NCBI GenBank assembly: GCA_022750055.1
Contig: JAKIWL010000003.1
Coordinates: 181,300 to 245,299 of the forward strand
Direction of reading: 5' to 3'
Length of the DNA stretch: 64,000 nucleotides
DNA from: Thermoplasmata archaeon
Lineage (GTDB): Archaea; Thermoplasmatota; Thermoplasmata; Lutacidiplasmatales; UBA184
In this document: positions 8,382 to 17,147 of the stretch, piece by piece
Layout of the letters: the number at the start of each line of letters is the position of its first letter
Numbering within the stretch: position 1 is the stretch's first letter
The notes under the pieces: model-generated
Databases searched by the model: none
What the model was told of the DNA's origin: nothing
Seen by the model: the letters and a program-made list of their open reading frames with translations, nothing else
Position numbers and translations under genes: made by a program

Positions 8382-8640
8382 CTCGCTTCGGTCCTAAGGC
8401 GACCCGGTACATACGACTGGCGTCGGCCGGACCCAGAGGAGGAGGCGGGTCGGATTCCTGGGTCCGCGGTGAGCTTCCCTATCGGTCGACTTTCTCGGAG
8501 AACGTCGCTCCCTCTCGATCGTGGAGCTTTCTCCGAACGACACACGTCGAGCAAGCGCGACGGGACCGGCCCTTGCTCGGCGGTCGGATCCGCGTCCGTC
8601 GGGCCCGGAGAGGTCGCACGCCAGGGTCGCAACCCTCTTC

Positions 8641-9486
8641 ATGGCCGGAACTTCCCGACTGGGACCGATGCCCGAAAATGCAGTTGCCTCAGGACAGTCG
8701 GGTACTCCGGTGTACTCCGCTCTGATCGAGTGCGGGAATTGCGGGAAGGAGACGGAGCATCGAATCCTGCACCTCGACCCGAGGGGGAGGGGCCGTCCCA
8801 ACGCCGAGGTCCGCGGGGTCGCGCGCTGCCGGGTGTGCCGGCTCACGCACCCGTTCCGCTCCGCTCCCGAGGCGCCGGTTCCCGTTCGGTCGGTGATCTC
8901 CGAAGGGCGTCGCTCGCACGCGGAGGTTCACCGGCTTCCCAAGGGAACCCGAATCGAGACGGGCGCGCTCCTTCCCGAGACCGTCGACCCGCCCCTGCGA
9001 GTCCTTCGGATCGACCGAACCGACGGCCGGCGGGTCTCGTCGGCGAGCGCGAGCGAGGTCGGTACGCTCTGGTTATCGCCCTACCGGGGGGAGGTCGTTC
9101 GGATCTCGATCGTGGAGGGACGGCACACCCGATCCGTCACTCAGGTCTACCCCGAGACGCACTCCTTCTCGGTCGGCGGTTCGGTCGATGTCGATGGCCA
9201 GGTCTTCCGGGTGGTCGGTCTGCGGGCTCGCGCTCAGACTTGGAAGGTGCCCGGCGACACCTTCCGCGCAGCGGAGGTCACCCGGGTCTACGCCCGGCGC
9301 AACGTGATCCCCCCGGAGGGCACAAGGGCCTGGATGCGAGAGCGCGGTAGCCCGAGCTCCCGGGCGAGCTCGACCTCCCGCTCGGGTCGATCCCGCTCCT
9401 CCCCCGGGGTCAGCACGAACCGGGGCTGGCCGACCCGCTCGAGAGAGCGGAGGGGCGCGACCGTCCACAGTTCGTCCCCCTCGTAG
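8641..9486 (+). CDS. Archaeal zinc-finger protein (HVO_0476/COG1326-like) with an antisense-overlap tail
   Basis: Residues 1-225 resemble the small archaeal zinc-finger family seen in Euryarchaeota. They contain CGNCGKETEH and CRVCRLTH, which form one four-cysteine zinc site, then a beta-rich domain with the GGSVDVDGQVFRVVGLR block. The function of the family is not known to me. The last 50 or so residues (after about 9325) are Ser/Arg-rich, unlike the rest, and lie antisense to the end of the rqcH gene. They look like run-on translation after loss of an ancestral stop. The start is ATG 8641 or 8668, and no TATA box is obvious for either. Confidence 0.75.
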   Translation: MAGTSRLGPMPENAVASGQSGTPVYSALIECGNCGKETEHRILHLDPRGRGRPNAEVRGVARCRVCRLTHPFRSAPEAPVPVRSVISEGRRSHAEVHRLPKGTRIETGALLPETVDPPLRVLRIDRTDGRRVSSASASEVGTLWLSPYRGEVVRISIVEGRHTRSVTQVYPETHSFSVGGSVDVDGQVFRVVGLRARAQTWKVPGDTFRAAEVTRVYARRNVIPPEGTRAWMRERGSPSSRASSTSRSGRSRSSPGVSTNRGWPTRSRERRGATVHSSSPS

Positions 9487-11198
9487 GAGACCGGCCCGAT
9501 CGCGAGCTCGGTCGGGAGGTCCTTCATGATGTGCTTGGTCCCGTGGATCACCCAGGCACCACGGGGGACGAACTCGCCGCTCGACCCGGCTTTCGATACC
9601 TGGTCTGCCTCCACCCAAAAGGCGGACGCGCTCGCGAGCCCGGCCCGCCACGCCTTCGAGAACGACACGCCCCACTGGCCAGCCTCGTTCATCGTCGTCT
9701 CGGAGGCCGGCGCGACTCCAGGGGCCGGATGTTTCACGATCACGCTCGGGGCCCCGTGGATGTCGGCGTGAACGTATCGGTCGGTCGGGTTGAGGTATCG
9801 CCGGACGATCAGATCGTTCGAGGGCGCATCCCTTCCTCCGATGACCAGGATCCGCTCCGAAGAGAGGAACCAGCGATACCGCTCGAACCAGTGGGCGTTC
9901 CTCGGCCTCCCTTTCGGGACGATCGTGGATGCTACTCGCGGAGCCGGGTCGGGCCGGGTCTCGGTGAGGAGGCGATCGGTCTCGGCCAGAGCGACCCGGG
10001 CCCCATCGAGCTTCGCCCGGACTCGCTTCGCCTCCTCGAATAGCGCCTGGGCCGACTCTCGAAGCGGGCGCCCGATCAGAACCGAGATCGGTCGATCGCC
10101 CACCTGGATTTCGATGCTCGACCGGGCTTCGGGGGCCTCCCGGAGCGCGGCCGCGAGGGCGACTTCGGCCTCGGGGAACCGATGGAGGAGGGTCTCGGCG
10201 TCGGTGGCCAACTGAGCGGCCTCCCGCTCGAGGTCGGCGACGGCCGCAGTCTGCTGGCGGCGGTGGCGGTCCAGCTCGGCCAGGGCGCTCGCCGCGCGGG
10301 TCGCCGATTCCGAGGGGACGACGGGCGCGATCGCAGGGAAGAACGCCATCGCTGCGGCCGAAAAGGTCGGGAACGATTCCTCCGCCACGCTCGGGTCCGA
10401 CCGGAATCGTTCGGATGGGATCGGTTCGACGTCGACGGGCAACTCTCCGCGACGATACAGGAAACCCCTCGGGTGGTCGCCCAGGTCGGCGAGCATCTTC
10501 TCCATCGCTGTACGAATGGCCGATGCGGTGCGCTCGACATCGGCCGTCGCGCTCGGGGTTCCCGAGACCCCCGCCCGCGCGAGGACCTCCTCCGCCAGGG
10601 ACCCCCCGAGCGAAAGGCGAGCGGCCAGGGTCGTGGCCCGGTCGGTCCGAGACCCGGCGAGCGCAGCCTGGATCTCGGCCGGGGAGCTCGTCCAGGGGTC
10701 GGATCGCCCCGGCGGTCGCTCGTAGGCCGCCCCGACCCGGACGGCCCGGTGGGCCCAGGTCTTGGCGTGCTGGACCGCGAGGATCCGCCCCTCTCGCGCG
10801 ACGAGCAGGTTTCCCGACCCGAAGAGCTCCATGGCCAACAGAAGCGGGGGGTCGGCCGATCCGGCGACGAATTCGATCTCGAGGTACCGTTCCCCCCCCG
10901 GCTCGGCGACCGCCATGAGCCGGGTCCCCGTGAGGATTCGGCGCAGCTCCTTCGTGAGCGGGCCAAGCTCTTCGGAGTGTTCCGCCTCCTCGACGAGGGC
11001 GCCGTATCGTCCGGGGACGAGCACGAGCTCCCGTCGGCCCTCCCCGGGAACTCGAAGGGCGAGGGTCCACCCGCCCGAGGGTCGGTCGAAGGCCTTGTCG
11101 ACCCGCGCACGGACCAGGGAGCGGATCTCGCGAACCAGGGCGAGTGTGTCGAGCGCGGTGAACCGGTCCTTGGCCACGCCTGTTCCGGTTTCTGGCAC
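9288..11198 (-). CDS. rqcH: NFACT-family ribosome quality-control protein RqcH
   Basis: Archaeal homologue of Rqc2/NEMF, which binds peptidyl-tRNA on stalled large ribosomal subunits and directs tailing of the nascent chain. The 636-residue protein shows an N-terminal NFACT-N domain (FTALDTLALVREIRSLV), a helical middle including a predicted coiled coil (ELDRHRRQQTAAVADLEREAAQL), and the C-terminal NFACT-R/DUF814 domain with RWFLSSERILVIGGRDAPSN and ADIHGAPSVIVKHP. I placed the start at GTG 11198, just after the predicted transcription start from the shared TATA at 11231-11240; GTG 11177 is an alternative. The 3' end overlaps the zinc-finger gene on the other strand by about 200 bases. Confidence 0.93.
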   Translation of the reverse strand: MPETGTGVAKDRFTALDTLALVREIRSLVRARVDKAFDRPSGGWTLALRVPGEGRRELVLVPGRYGALVEEAEHSEELGPLTKELRRILTGTRLMAVAEPGGERYLEIEFVAGSADPPLLLAMELFGSGNLLVAREGRILAVQHAKTWAHRAVRVGAAYERPPGRSDPWTSSPAEIQAALAGSRTDRATTLAARLSLGGSLAEEVLARAGVSGTPSATADVERTASAIRTAMEKMLADLGDHPRGFLYRRGELPVDVEPIPSERFRSDPSVAEESFPTFSAAAMAFFPAIAPVVPSESATRAASALAELDRHRRQQTAAVADLEREAAQLATDAETLLHRFPEAEVALAAALREAPEARSSIEIQVGDRPISVLIGRPLRESAQALFEEAKRVRAKLDGARVALAETDRLLTETRPDPAPRVASTIVPKGRPRNAHWFERYRWFLSSERILVIGGRDAPSNDLIVRRYLNPTDRYVHADIHGAPSVIVKHPAPGVAPASETTMNEAGQWGVSFSKAWRAGLASASAFWVEADQVSKAGSSGEFVPRGAWVIHGTKHIMKDLPTELAIGPVSYEGDELWTVAPLRSLERVGQPRFVLTPGEERDRPEREVELARELGLPRSRIQALVPSGGITLRRA

Positions 11199-11230
11199 CG
11201 ACTGCCCTTCCCGCGGGCGGATGGCTGTTC

Positions 11231-11240
11231 GACTTAACAT
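11231..11240. promoter_or_regulatory. Shared divergent promoter between rqcH and acyl-CoA dehydrogenase
   Basis: A single AT-rich patch, gacttaacat, lies between the two divergent genes. The TTAA core is palindromic. It sits about 29 bases before ATG 11265 on the plus strand and about 39 bases before GTG 11198 on the minus strand, so one element could serve both directions. Confidence 0.45.
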
Positions 11241-11264
11241 CTTGCGGGGTTGGCGTCCGCGTCC

Positions 11265-12383
11265 ATGGCGGAGGAGCCGAATCCCGTGGAGGTCGCCTGG
11301 AGGCGGCGCGCCCGCGAGTTCGCGGAAGCGTCGATCCTCCCCTTGCAACGCTCCATCGATCGGGACGACCGCTTTCCTGCCGACCTGACCGCTCGTTTGG
11401 CCGAAGCGGGGTTCCTCGGCGTAGGATTGCCCTCCGACTGGGGTGGACGCGGGGGCAACACGCGCTGCGTCGCCGCGGTCCTCGAGGAGCTGGCCCGAGC
11501 GAGTGCCGCGGTCGCGACCCTCGTCTCCGTACACATCTCGGTCTGCGCCCAACCGATCGAGCGGTGGGGAACGGAGTCTCAGAAGGAGGCCTTCTTGCGG
11601 CCGCTCGCGCAAGGACGGTGGATCGGGGCATTCGCGCTGACGGAGGCAGGAGCCGGCTCCGACGCCGCTCGGATCGCGTGCCGGTACCGCCGCGACGGAG
11701 GCGAGCTCGTCCTTTTGGGCTCGAAAATGTTCATCACGAACGGCGCGAGCGCCGACGTGATCCTCACGTTCGCGGCGGCGGTCGATGGCCCGCACTCCGG
11801 CAGGATCTCCGCCCTCTTGCTCCGAAAGGGGACCCCCGGATTCACCGCGCCCCAGCGGCTCGACAAGCTTGGATTGCGGGGGAGCGAGACGAACGAGCTC
11901 CTCTACGACGACGTCCGACTCCCGGTGAACGCGCTGCTCGGGGAGGAAGGCCATGGGCTCTCGCTGGCGCTCGGCGCGTTGACCGCTGGACGGGTCGGCA
12001 TCGCTGCCTGCGCACTGGGGGTGGCCCAAGCGGCCTATGACGAGGTCGAGCGGGCCGTACGGGCCGATCCCCAGGACCGGAACCGGTCGACGCTCGCTCG
12101 CGCGTACACGCGGCTCGTGGCCGCGCGCTCCCTCGTGGAGCGGGCCGCGGACCGGCGCGACCGGGGGCAGCCTTTTGTCCGAGAAGGTTCCGCGGCAAAA
12201 CTCGCTTGCTCCGAGACAGCGCTATGGATCGCTGAACGAGCGGTGGACCTCGGCGGGGTTGACGCGGCGCTGGCCGGCTCCCGACCGGCCCAGCTGCTGC
12301 GCGACGCGAGGGTCTTTCCGATCGTCGAAGGCACGACGGAGATCCAGGAGCTCATCTTGGGCCGCGCCTTATCCGGCGAGTGA
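11265..12383 (+). CDS. Acyl-CoA dehydrogenase
   Basis: FAD-dependent dehydrogenase of acyl-CoA thioesters, used in fatty-acid or branched-chain amino-acid breakdown. The 372-residue protein carries the FAD-binding block ALTEAGAGSD, the KMFITNGASAD strand, the GLRGSETNEL substrate loop, and the C-terminal VEGTTEIQ motif with the catalytic Glu. Chain-length specificity cannot be read. The ATG at 11265 is 29 bases after a TATA-like box. The helicase gene starts inside its stop codon (GTGA), so the two are translationally coupled although unrelated in function. Confidence 0.93.
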   Translation: MAEEPNPVEVAWRRRAREFAEASILPLQRSIDRDDRFPADLTARLAEAGFLGVGLPSDWGGRGGNTRCVAAVLEELARASAAVATLVSVHISVCAQPIERWGTESQKEAFLRPLAQGRWIGAFALTEAGAGSDAARIACRYRRDGGELVLLGSKMFITNGASADVILTFAAAVDGPHSGRISALLLRKGTPGFTAPQRLDKLGLRGSETNELLYDDVRLPVNALLGEEGHGLSLALGALTAGRVGIAACALGVAQAAYDEVERAVRADPQDRNRSTLARAYTRLVAARSLVERAADRRDRGQPFVREGSAAKLACSETALWIAERAVDLGGVDAALAGSRPAQLLRDARVFPIVEGTTEIQELILGRALSGE

Positions 12384-14704
12384 GCGTCACCGTTCGCCCC
12401 GAGCGAACGGCTTACATTCCCGCTGGGGGCTCGGCGCACGTGGTCGTTCCTTCCCCGGCCTCGTCAGGCACTTCCCTGGCGAACCTCGGAGTACCGGACG
12501 CCGTCCGGCAGGTCGTCGAGGCCACGGGGATCCGCACCTTGTACCCACCCCAGGTCGAAGCGCTCGGCCCGGTCCTTCGGGGGGAGAGCGTGCTGTTGGC
12601 CTGCCCGACGGCGAGCGGCAAGTCGCTCGTTGCCTACCTCGCCCTCGTGCGCGCCGCTCTCGCCCACCAGACGGGGCTCTACCTCGTGCCGTTACGGGCG
12701 TTGGCCCAGGAAAAATTCGAGGAACTGGTCCAATTCGAATCGCTCGGCCTCAAGGTAGGGGTCTCGATGGGGGACTTTGACGTTTCGGCCCACACGCTCG
12801 AACGACTCGACATCCTCGTCGCCACCAGCGAGAAGGCCGACGGACTCCTACGGAAGGGATCGGCATGGCTCGACCGGCTCGGCTGCGTCGTGGCCGACGA
12901 GGTCCACCTGATGCGTGACCCCGAACGGGGCCCCACCCTCGAGGTCTGCTTGACAAGACTGCGGCTCCTTCGACCGAACCTCCAGGTGGTCGCCCTGTCA
13001 GCGACCGTCGGGAACTCGGAGGAACTCGCTGCGTGGCTGAAGGCTCGTCACGTGGCGAGCGAGTTCCGCCCGATCCCACTGAAGTCGGGAGTCTACTTCG
13101 ATGGTCGAATCACCTTCACCGACCTGTCGACTCGCCCGATCGGCCCGCCGGGGGAGCCCCTACCCAGGCTCGTACGGACCGTCCTCGAGGACGGGGGTCA
13201 AGCGCTCGTGTTCGTGAACACCCGACGTTCGAGCGAACAGACGGCCCAGGCCCTCGCTCCTACCGTACGCGCGACCCTCACCCCCGAGGGCCGAACGGCC
13301 GCCCGGGAGGCGGCCGAGGCCCTCGGAGCGCTCGGCGAGGAGGAGACCGAAGGGATCCGAAGGCTGTCGGCCTTGTTGCCGAACGGGATCGGGTTTCACA
13401 ACGCCTCGCTCACCAACTCCGAACGCCGGGTCGTCGAGCGCGCTTTCCGGGACCGGGTCGTACGGGTCCTCGTAGCGACGCCGACCCTCGCCGCCGGGAT
13501 CAACCTCCCTGCGCGGCGGGTGATCGTCCGGGACACGACGCGATACGATGACCGACTCGGAATGCAGGCCCCGATCCCGGCGCTCGAGGTCCAGCAGATG
13601 TGCGGCCGGGCGGGCCGTCCGGGACTGGACCCGGCCGGAGAAGCGGTGCTCCTCGCCCGGAGCGAGGAGGAGGTCGAGTCGCACCTCGATGACTACCTAT
13701 CGGCGCCTCCCGAGGCCGTCCGTTCTCAGTTGGCGGCCGAACCGGCCCTTCGGATGCACCTACTCGCGCTCGTCGCGAGCGGGGCGGTGAGGAGCTCTTC
13801 GGACCTCCAGCGGTTCTTCGAGTCGACGTTTTTCGGTCACGCTCGTCCGGTCCGCGAGCTCGATTCGACGGTCCAGAGCGTGCGCGCGTTTCTGGAGGCT
13901 GAGGGATTCCTGGACCGAGGCGAACGACTCCGGGCCACCGAGTTCGGCACGATGACCTCCGAGCTCTATCTCGACCCGATGAGCGCGATCGTCCTCCGCT
14001 CGGCCCTGGAGCGCGCCCCTATCGGCGTGCGGCCGTTTGCCCTCCTCTCGGCGATCGCCGCGACCCCGGACCTCCCGCCGATGTTCCTGAGGAGGAACGA
14101 GGAGAAGGCGCTCCTCGAGCGGTTCCTCGAGGAGGAGGCGGAGCTCCTCGTCAAGCCCGAGGAGGAGCCGTTGAGGTTGGACCTCGACCTGTTCCTCTCG
14201 ACCCTCAAGACCGCTTGCGTGCTCGAGGCCTGGATCTCGGAGACCCCGATCGTCCAGATCACCGACCGTTTCAACATCGGGGCGGGAGACGTTCGGGGCC
14301 GGGTCGAGGATGCCGAATGGCTGCTGGGCGCTGCGACACGACTCTCGTTGAAGTTTCAGCGGCGGGCCACGCGCTCGATCGACGCCCTCTCGCTCCGGGT
14401 CCGATACGGGGTCCGGGACGAGCTGCTCGATCTCGTCCGGTTGAGCGGCATCGGACGGGTCCGAGGGCGCGCCCTGTTCGACGCCGGCTTCGCCGACCGC
14501 GACTCCCTACGGTCCGCCTCGGTGGCCCGCCTCGAGGCGGTCCTGAATTCGCGCTCCCTCGCCCAGAGCGTCCTCCACCAAGTCGGTGCGCCAACCGACC
14601 CAATCCCGGGGTCCGGGCTCCCCACCGCCGTTCCGAACGCGACTACGGCCGTTCGAGCCCGAAGGAAGAGCCGCCCGCTCGAGGAGTTCCGGACCGGGCC
14701 GTAG
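12380..14704 (+). CDS. Ski2-like DNA/RNA helicase (Hel308 type)
   Basis: Superfamily 2 ATP-dependent helicase, most like archaeal Hel308, which acts on stalled or branched replication forks. The 774-residue protein has motif I TASGKS (Gly80-Lys81-Ser82), motif II DEVH (173-176), motif III SAT (207-209), motif IV ALVFVNTRR, and motif VI QMCGRAGRPG near residue 410. After these come a winged helix and a ratchet-like helical domain, and a C-terminal helix-hairpin-helix segment (LVRLSGIGRVRGRALFDAGF). The usual Hel308 Q-motif is replaced by a YPPQ block at 55-58. The GTG start at 12380 overlaps the acyl-CoA dehydrogenase stop. The last 62 bases overlap the Orc1-like gene on the minus strand. Confidence 0.88.
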   Translation: MSVTVRPERTAYIPAGGSAHVVVPSPASSGTSLANLGVPDAVRQVVEATGIRTLYPPQVEALGPVLRGESVLLACPTASGKSLVAYLALVRAALAHQTGLYLVPLRALAQEKFEELVQFESLGLKVGVSMGDFDVSAHTLERLDILVATSEKADGLLRKGSAWLDRLGCVVADEVHLMRDPERGPTLEVCLTRLRLLRPNLQVVALSATVGNSEELAAWLKARHVASEFRPIPLKSGVYFDGRITFTDLSTRPIGPPGEPLPRLVRTVLEDGGQALVFVNTRRSSEQTAQALAPTVRATLTPEGRTAAREAAEALGALGEEETEGIRRLSALLPNGIGFHNASLTNSERRVVERAFRDRVVRVLVATPTLAAGINLPARRVIVRDTTRYDDRLGMQAPIPALEVQQMCGRAGRPGLDPAGEAVLLARSEEEVESHLDDYLSAPPEAVRSQLAAEPALRMHLLALVASGAVRSSSDLQRFFESTFFGHARPVRELDSTVQSVRAFLEAEGFLDRGERLRATEFGTMTSELYLDPMSAIVLRSALERAPIGVRPFALLSAIAATPDLPPMFLRRNEEKALLERFLEEEAELLVKPEEEPLRLDLDLFLSTLKTACVLEAWISETPIVQITDRFNIGAGDVRGRVEDAEWLLGAATRLSLKFQRRATRSIDALSLRVRYGVRDELLDLVRLSGIGRVRGRALFDAGFADRDSLRSASVARLEAVLNSRSLAQSVLHQVGAPTDPIPGSGLPTAVPNATTAVRARRKSRPLEEFRTGP

Positions 14705-15788
14705 CGAACGGTCCACCAGGGATCGGATGCACGAGCTCGAGGCGTGACTGGGTTCCCCCTGAGCCGCCGGTGCGGACCTCTCGCCGCAGGACCCCAGCGG
14801 CCTCGAGGCGCACGATCCGTCGCCACAGGGTGGTCGAAGGGAGCGGTCGGACCCCCTCGGAACGGGCGAGGCGGGCCTCCCATTGCTTGACGTCCCGTAG
14901 GAGGGTGGCTCCCGAGCACGCCGCCCGCTCGATGGCTTCCAAGAGCCGGGGTTCGACCGCTAGACGAACGGCCGCAGACGGCGCGGCATACGGAGACCCC
15001 GGAAAGATTCCGGCCGGGCCGAAGATCTCCCCACGAAGAAGTTCGATCGCCTGCCGGGCTCCGATCCCGTGGAACGTGGCGTGTTCGGCGATCTCCTTCG
15101 CCCAGCCCTCCGGTGCCTCCCGCCCGAGCGCGCGCCGAGCTCGGTCTCGGACGATCGCCTCGACCTCCCTCTGGCGATAGCCCGGTAGGACGACCGCGGC
15201 GTCGACCGTAATCCCCGCTGCCCTCGCCCGTGTCCAGCAAGCTTCCGCCCCCTCGGTTCCCGCGAGCAGGAGCCAGAGGTTCGGGGGTGAGTCCGCCCCC
15301 TCCGGAAGGAATCGGTTCGGGGCGAGCAGCGGCCCGAGGATCGGCCCGATGTCGGCGCAATCCGCGCCGAGGTCATCGAGGAGGACGACCGCCGGGCGCG
15401 CCGAATGCAAGAGTCGACGCAGGAACCCTGCCATCAGTTGAGGGACCGAGAACCCGTGGGCGCAGAAGGACGGATCCAATCGGTGCATCAGCTCCGTCGC
15501 GATCCCGAGGGGACCGGCGGCCCATCTGACCCGGACCGGAGCGAAGAGGGCCGGAGTGGGTTCCCCCGATTGCCTCAGCCGCTCGACGACGCCGAGGCCA
15601 GCTCGCCGGGCTACGACGGAGGTTCCAGACCCAGGCGGTCCCTTCAAGATCGCCACCTCCGGCCGGGTCCGCTGCGACCGGGGTACCGGCAGTTGACGGC
15701 GGAGTGCTTCCAACGCTTCCGAGCGTCCGACGAGGACGGGAGGGATCCAATCGGGGGCGAGCACTTCGGGATGGTCGGGTCGGAGCAT
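14643..15788 (-). CDS. Degenerate Orc1/Cdc6-like AAA+ ATPase with C-terminal winged helix
   Basis: Looks like the archaeal replication initiator family, with a VGRSEALEALRRQL start, AAA+ core, and C-terminal winged helix (TTLWRRIVRLEAAGVLRREV). Key residues are altered. The P-loop at 50-57 reads GPPGSGTS, with Thr56 in place of the invariant Lys. Walker B is VVLLDDL (138-139), and the sensor-1 strand is LWLLLAGT without the usual Asn. Nucleotide binding is therefore doubtful. It may be an inactive paralogue acting as a DNA-binding or regulatory protein, and another AAA+/STAND relative cannot be excluded. ATG 15788 (381 residues) is about 24-26 bases from an AT-rich TATA (TTATATTA). The 3' end overlaps the helicase gene. 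Confidence 0.72.
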   Translation of the reverse strand: MLRPDHPEVLAPDWIPPVLVGRSEALEALRRQLPVPRSQRTRPEVAILKGPPGSGTSVVARRAGLGVVERLRQSGEPTPALFAPVRVRWAAGPLGIATELMHRLDPSFCAHGFSVPQLMAGFLRRLLHSARPAVVLLDDLGADCADIGPILGPLLAPNRFLPEGADSPPNLWLLLAGTEGAEACWTRARAAGITVDAAVVLPGYRQREVEAIVRDRARRALGREAPEGWAKEIAEHATFHGIGARQAIELLRGEIFGPAGIFPGSPYAAPSAAVRLAVEPRLLEAIERAACSGATLLRDVKQWEARLARSEGVRPLPSTTLWRRIVRLEAAGVLRREVRTGGSGGTQSRLELVHPIPGGPFATARSGTPRAGGSSFGLERP

Positions 15789-15796
15789 GAATGCAA

Positions 15797-15835
15797 GATT
15801 ACTACCTAATATAAGAAATCTAATATTAGCATCGT
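15797..15835. repeat. AT-rich island with 14-base-spaced CTAATAT repeats upstream of the Orc1-like gene
   Basis: Roughly 80 percent A+T across about 34 bases, in a genome where such composition is very rare. CTAATAT occurs at 15806-15812 and 15820-15826, a 14-base period. The second copy lies within the perfect palindrome CTAATATTAG (15820-15829). It contains the TATA box of the Orc1-like gene. It could be an autoregulatory operator, a promoter, or part of a replication origin; only the composition and repeats are seen. Confidence 0.6.
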
Positions 15836-15962
15836 TCACCCGGTCCACCCGGGAGTCTCCCTCGTCGCGGTCGGATGAGCGTACCCAGGCCGGCTCTTGA
15901 CGGGAGTCGCAGGCGGCAACGGATTTGTACTGTACCCACCTCGACGGAGCTCGAGGGGGGCG

Positions 15963-17048
15963 TTGGCGCATCGGATCACGCTCATTCCTGGAGATGGGAT
16001 CGGCCCGGAGGTGACCACCGCCGCGTTGCGGGTGGCGGAGGCGACCGGAGTCTCGCTCGATTGGGAGGTGGTGCAGGCCGGAGAGGTCGCGATCCGGGAG
16101 AGCGGCACGGCGCTACCGGAGGCAGTTCTCGAGTCGATCCGACGGAACCGCCTCGCGCTGAAAGGACCCATCACGACCCCGATCGGGAGCGGGTTCCGGT
16201 CGGTCAACGTCGCGCTCCGGCAGCAGCTCGACCTGTTCGCTTCCGTACGTCCCGCGCGCGCCATCGCCGGCGCGGGGACCCGCTTTCCCGAGACCGACCT
16301 CGTCGTGGTCAGGGAGGCGACGGAGGGCCTCTACTCGGGGGTCGAGCACTGGGTCGACCGCGAGCACAGCGCCGCGGAAACGGTCAACGTGATCACCCGC
16401 AAGGCTTGCGATCGGATCACGAAGTTCGCGTTCGAGCTCGCCCGTCGGGAGCGGCGACGCAAGGTGACGGGCGTTCACAAGGCGAACATCATGAAGACGA
16501 CCGGGGCGCTGTTCCAGACGGCGTTTCGGGAGATGGCCCAACAGTACCCCGACATCCCGAGCGATGAACGGCTCGTCGACAACGCGTGCATGCAGCTCGT
16601 CAAGAGGCCCTCGGAGTACGACGTTATCGTCACGACCAACCTGTTCGGGGACATCCTCTCCGACCTGTGTGCGGGCCTCGCCGGGGGTCTCGGCGTCGCC
16701 CCGGGGGCGCTCTACGGTGAGTCGATGGCGTTGTTCGAGCCGGTCCACGGCTCGGCGCCGAAGTATGCCGGCCAGGACCGGGCCAACCCCGTTGCAGAGA
16801 TCCTCAGCCTCGAGCTCCTACTCCGACACATCGGCGAGGCGGAGGCCGCCGAGCGCGTCTTCCGGGCCGTCTGGGAGACGATCGCCGAGCGTCAGGTCCT
16901 GACCTACGACCTCGCCGGGCCTGGATCCACGGACCAGCCCGTGGTGGCGTCGAGCTGTTCGGCGATGGCCGCGGAGATCGCGCGCCGCGTCCCACTCGTG
17001 GACCTCTCCCGCCCCCGGCCGGCCTATCATCCGTCCTCGAAGAGCTAG
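15963..17048 (+). CDS. icd: Isocitrate dehydrogenase, NAD(P)-dependent
   Basis: Oxidative decarboxylation of isocitrate to 2-oxoglutarate in the TCA cycle. The 361-residue protein begins HRITLIPGDGIGPEV. It contains GFRSVNVALRQQLDLFASVRP, where the Ser and Asn occupy the isocitrate-binding positions of IDH and not the isopropylmalate ones. VVREATEGLYSG, VHKANIMK, NLFGDILSDL and EPVHGSAPKYAG also follow the family. Length resembles the short archaeal/mitochondrial branch. The start is TTG 15963, chosen because a purine-rich GAGGGGGG precedes it by two bases and homology begins there. A TATA-like ttgtact is about 36 bases upstream. Aconitase is at the left edge. Confidence 0.9.
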   Translation: MAHRITLIPGDGIGPEVTTAALRVAEATGVSLDWEVVQAGEVAIRESGTALPEAVLESIRRNRLALKGPITTPIGSGFRSVNVALRQQLDLFASVRPARAIAGAGTRFPETDLVVVREATEGLYSGVEHWVDREHSAAETVNVITRKACDRITKFAFELARRERRRKVTGVHKANIMKTTGALFQTAFREMAQQYPDIPSDERLVDNACMQLVKRPSEYDVIVTTNLFGDILSDLCAGLAGGLGVAPGALYGESMALFEPVHGSAPKYAGQDRANPVAEILSLELLLRHIGEAEAAERVFRAVWETIAERQVLTYDLAGPGSTDQPVVASSCSAMAAEIARRVPLVDLSRPRPAYHPSSKS

Positions 17049-17147
17049 AACGGGATCGCCGAGTTCCCGTGGGCTTTCCACATTGCCCGGCGAGCGCGTT
17101 CCCATCGGAGAGTTTATCGAATCGGCCCACCGAGTCCTCAAGCAGGA

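Noticed and set aside
9073-11631. Open frame of about 850 codons over rqcH
   Set aside because: Arg/Pro/Gly-rich translation with no domain, in a second minus-strand frame overlapping a complete RqcH. Composition artefact.
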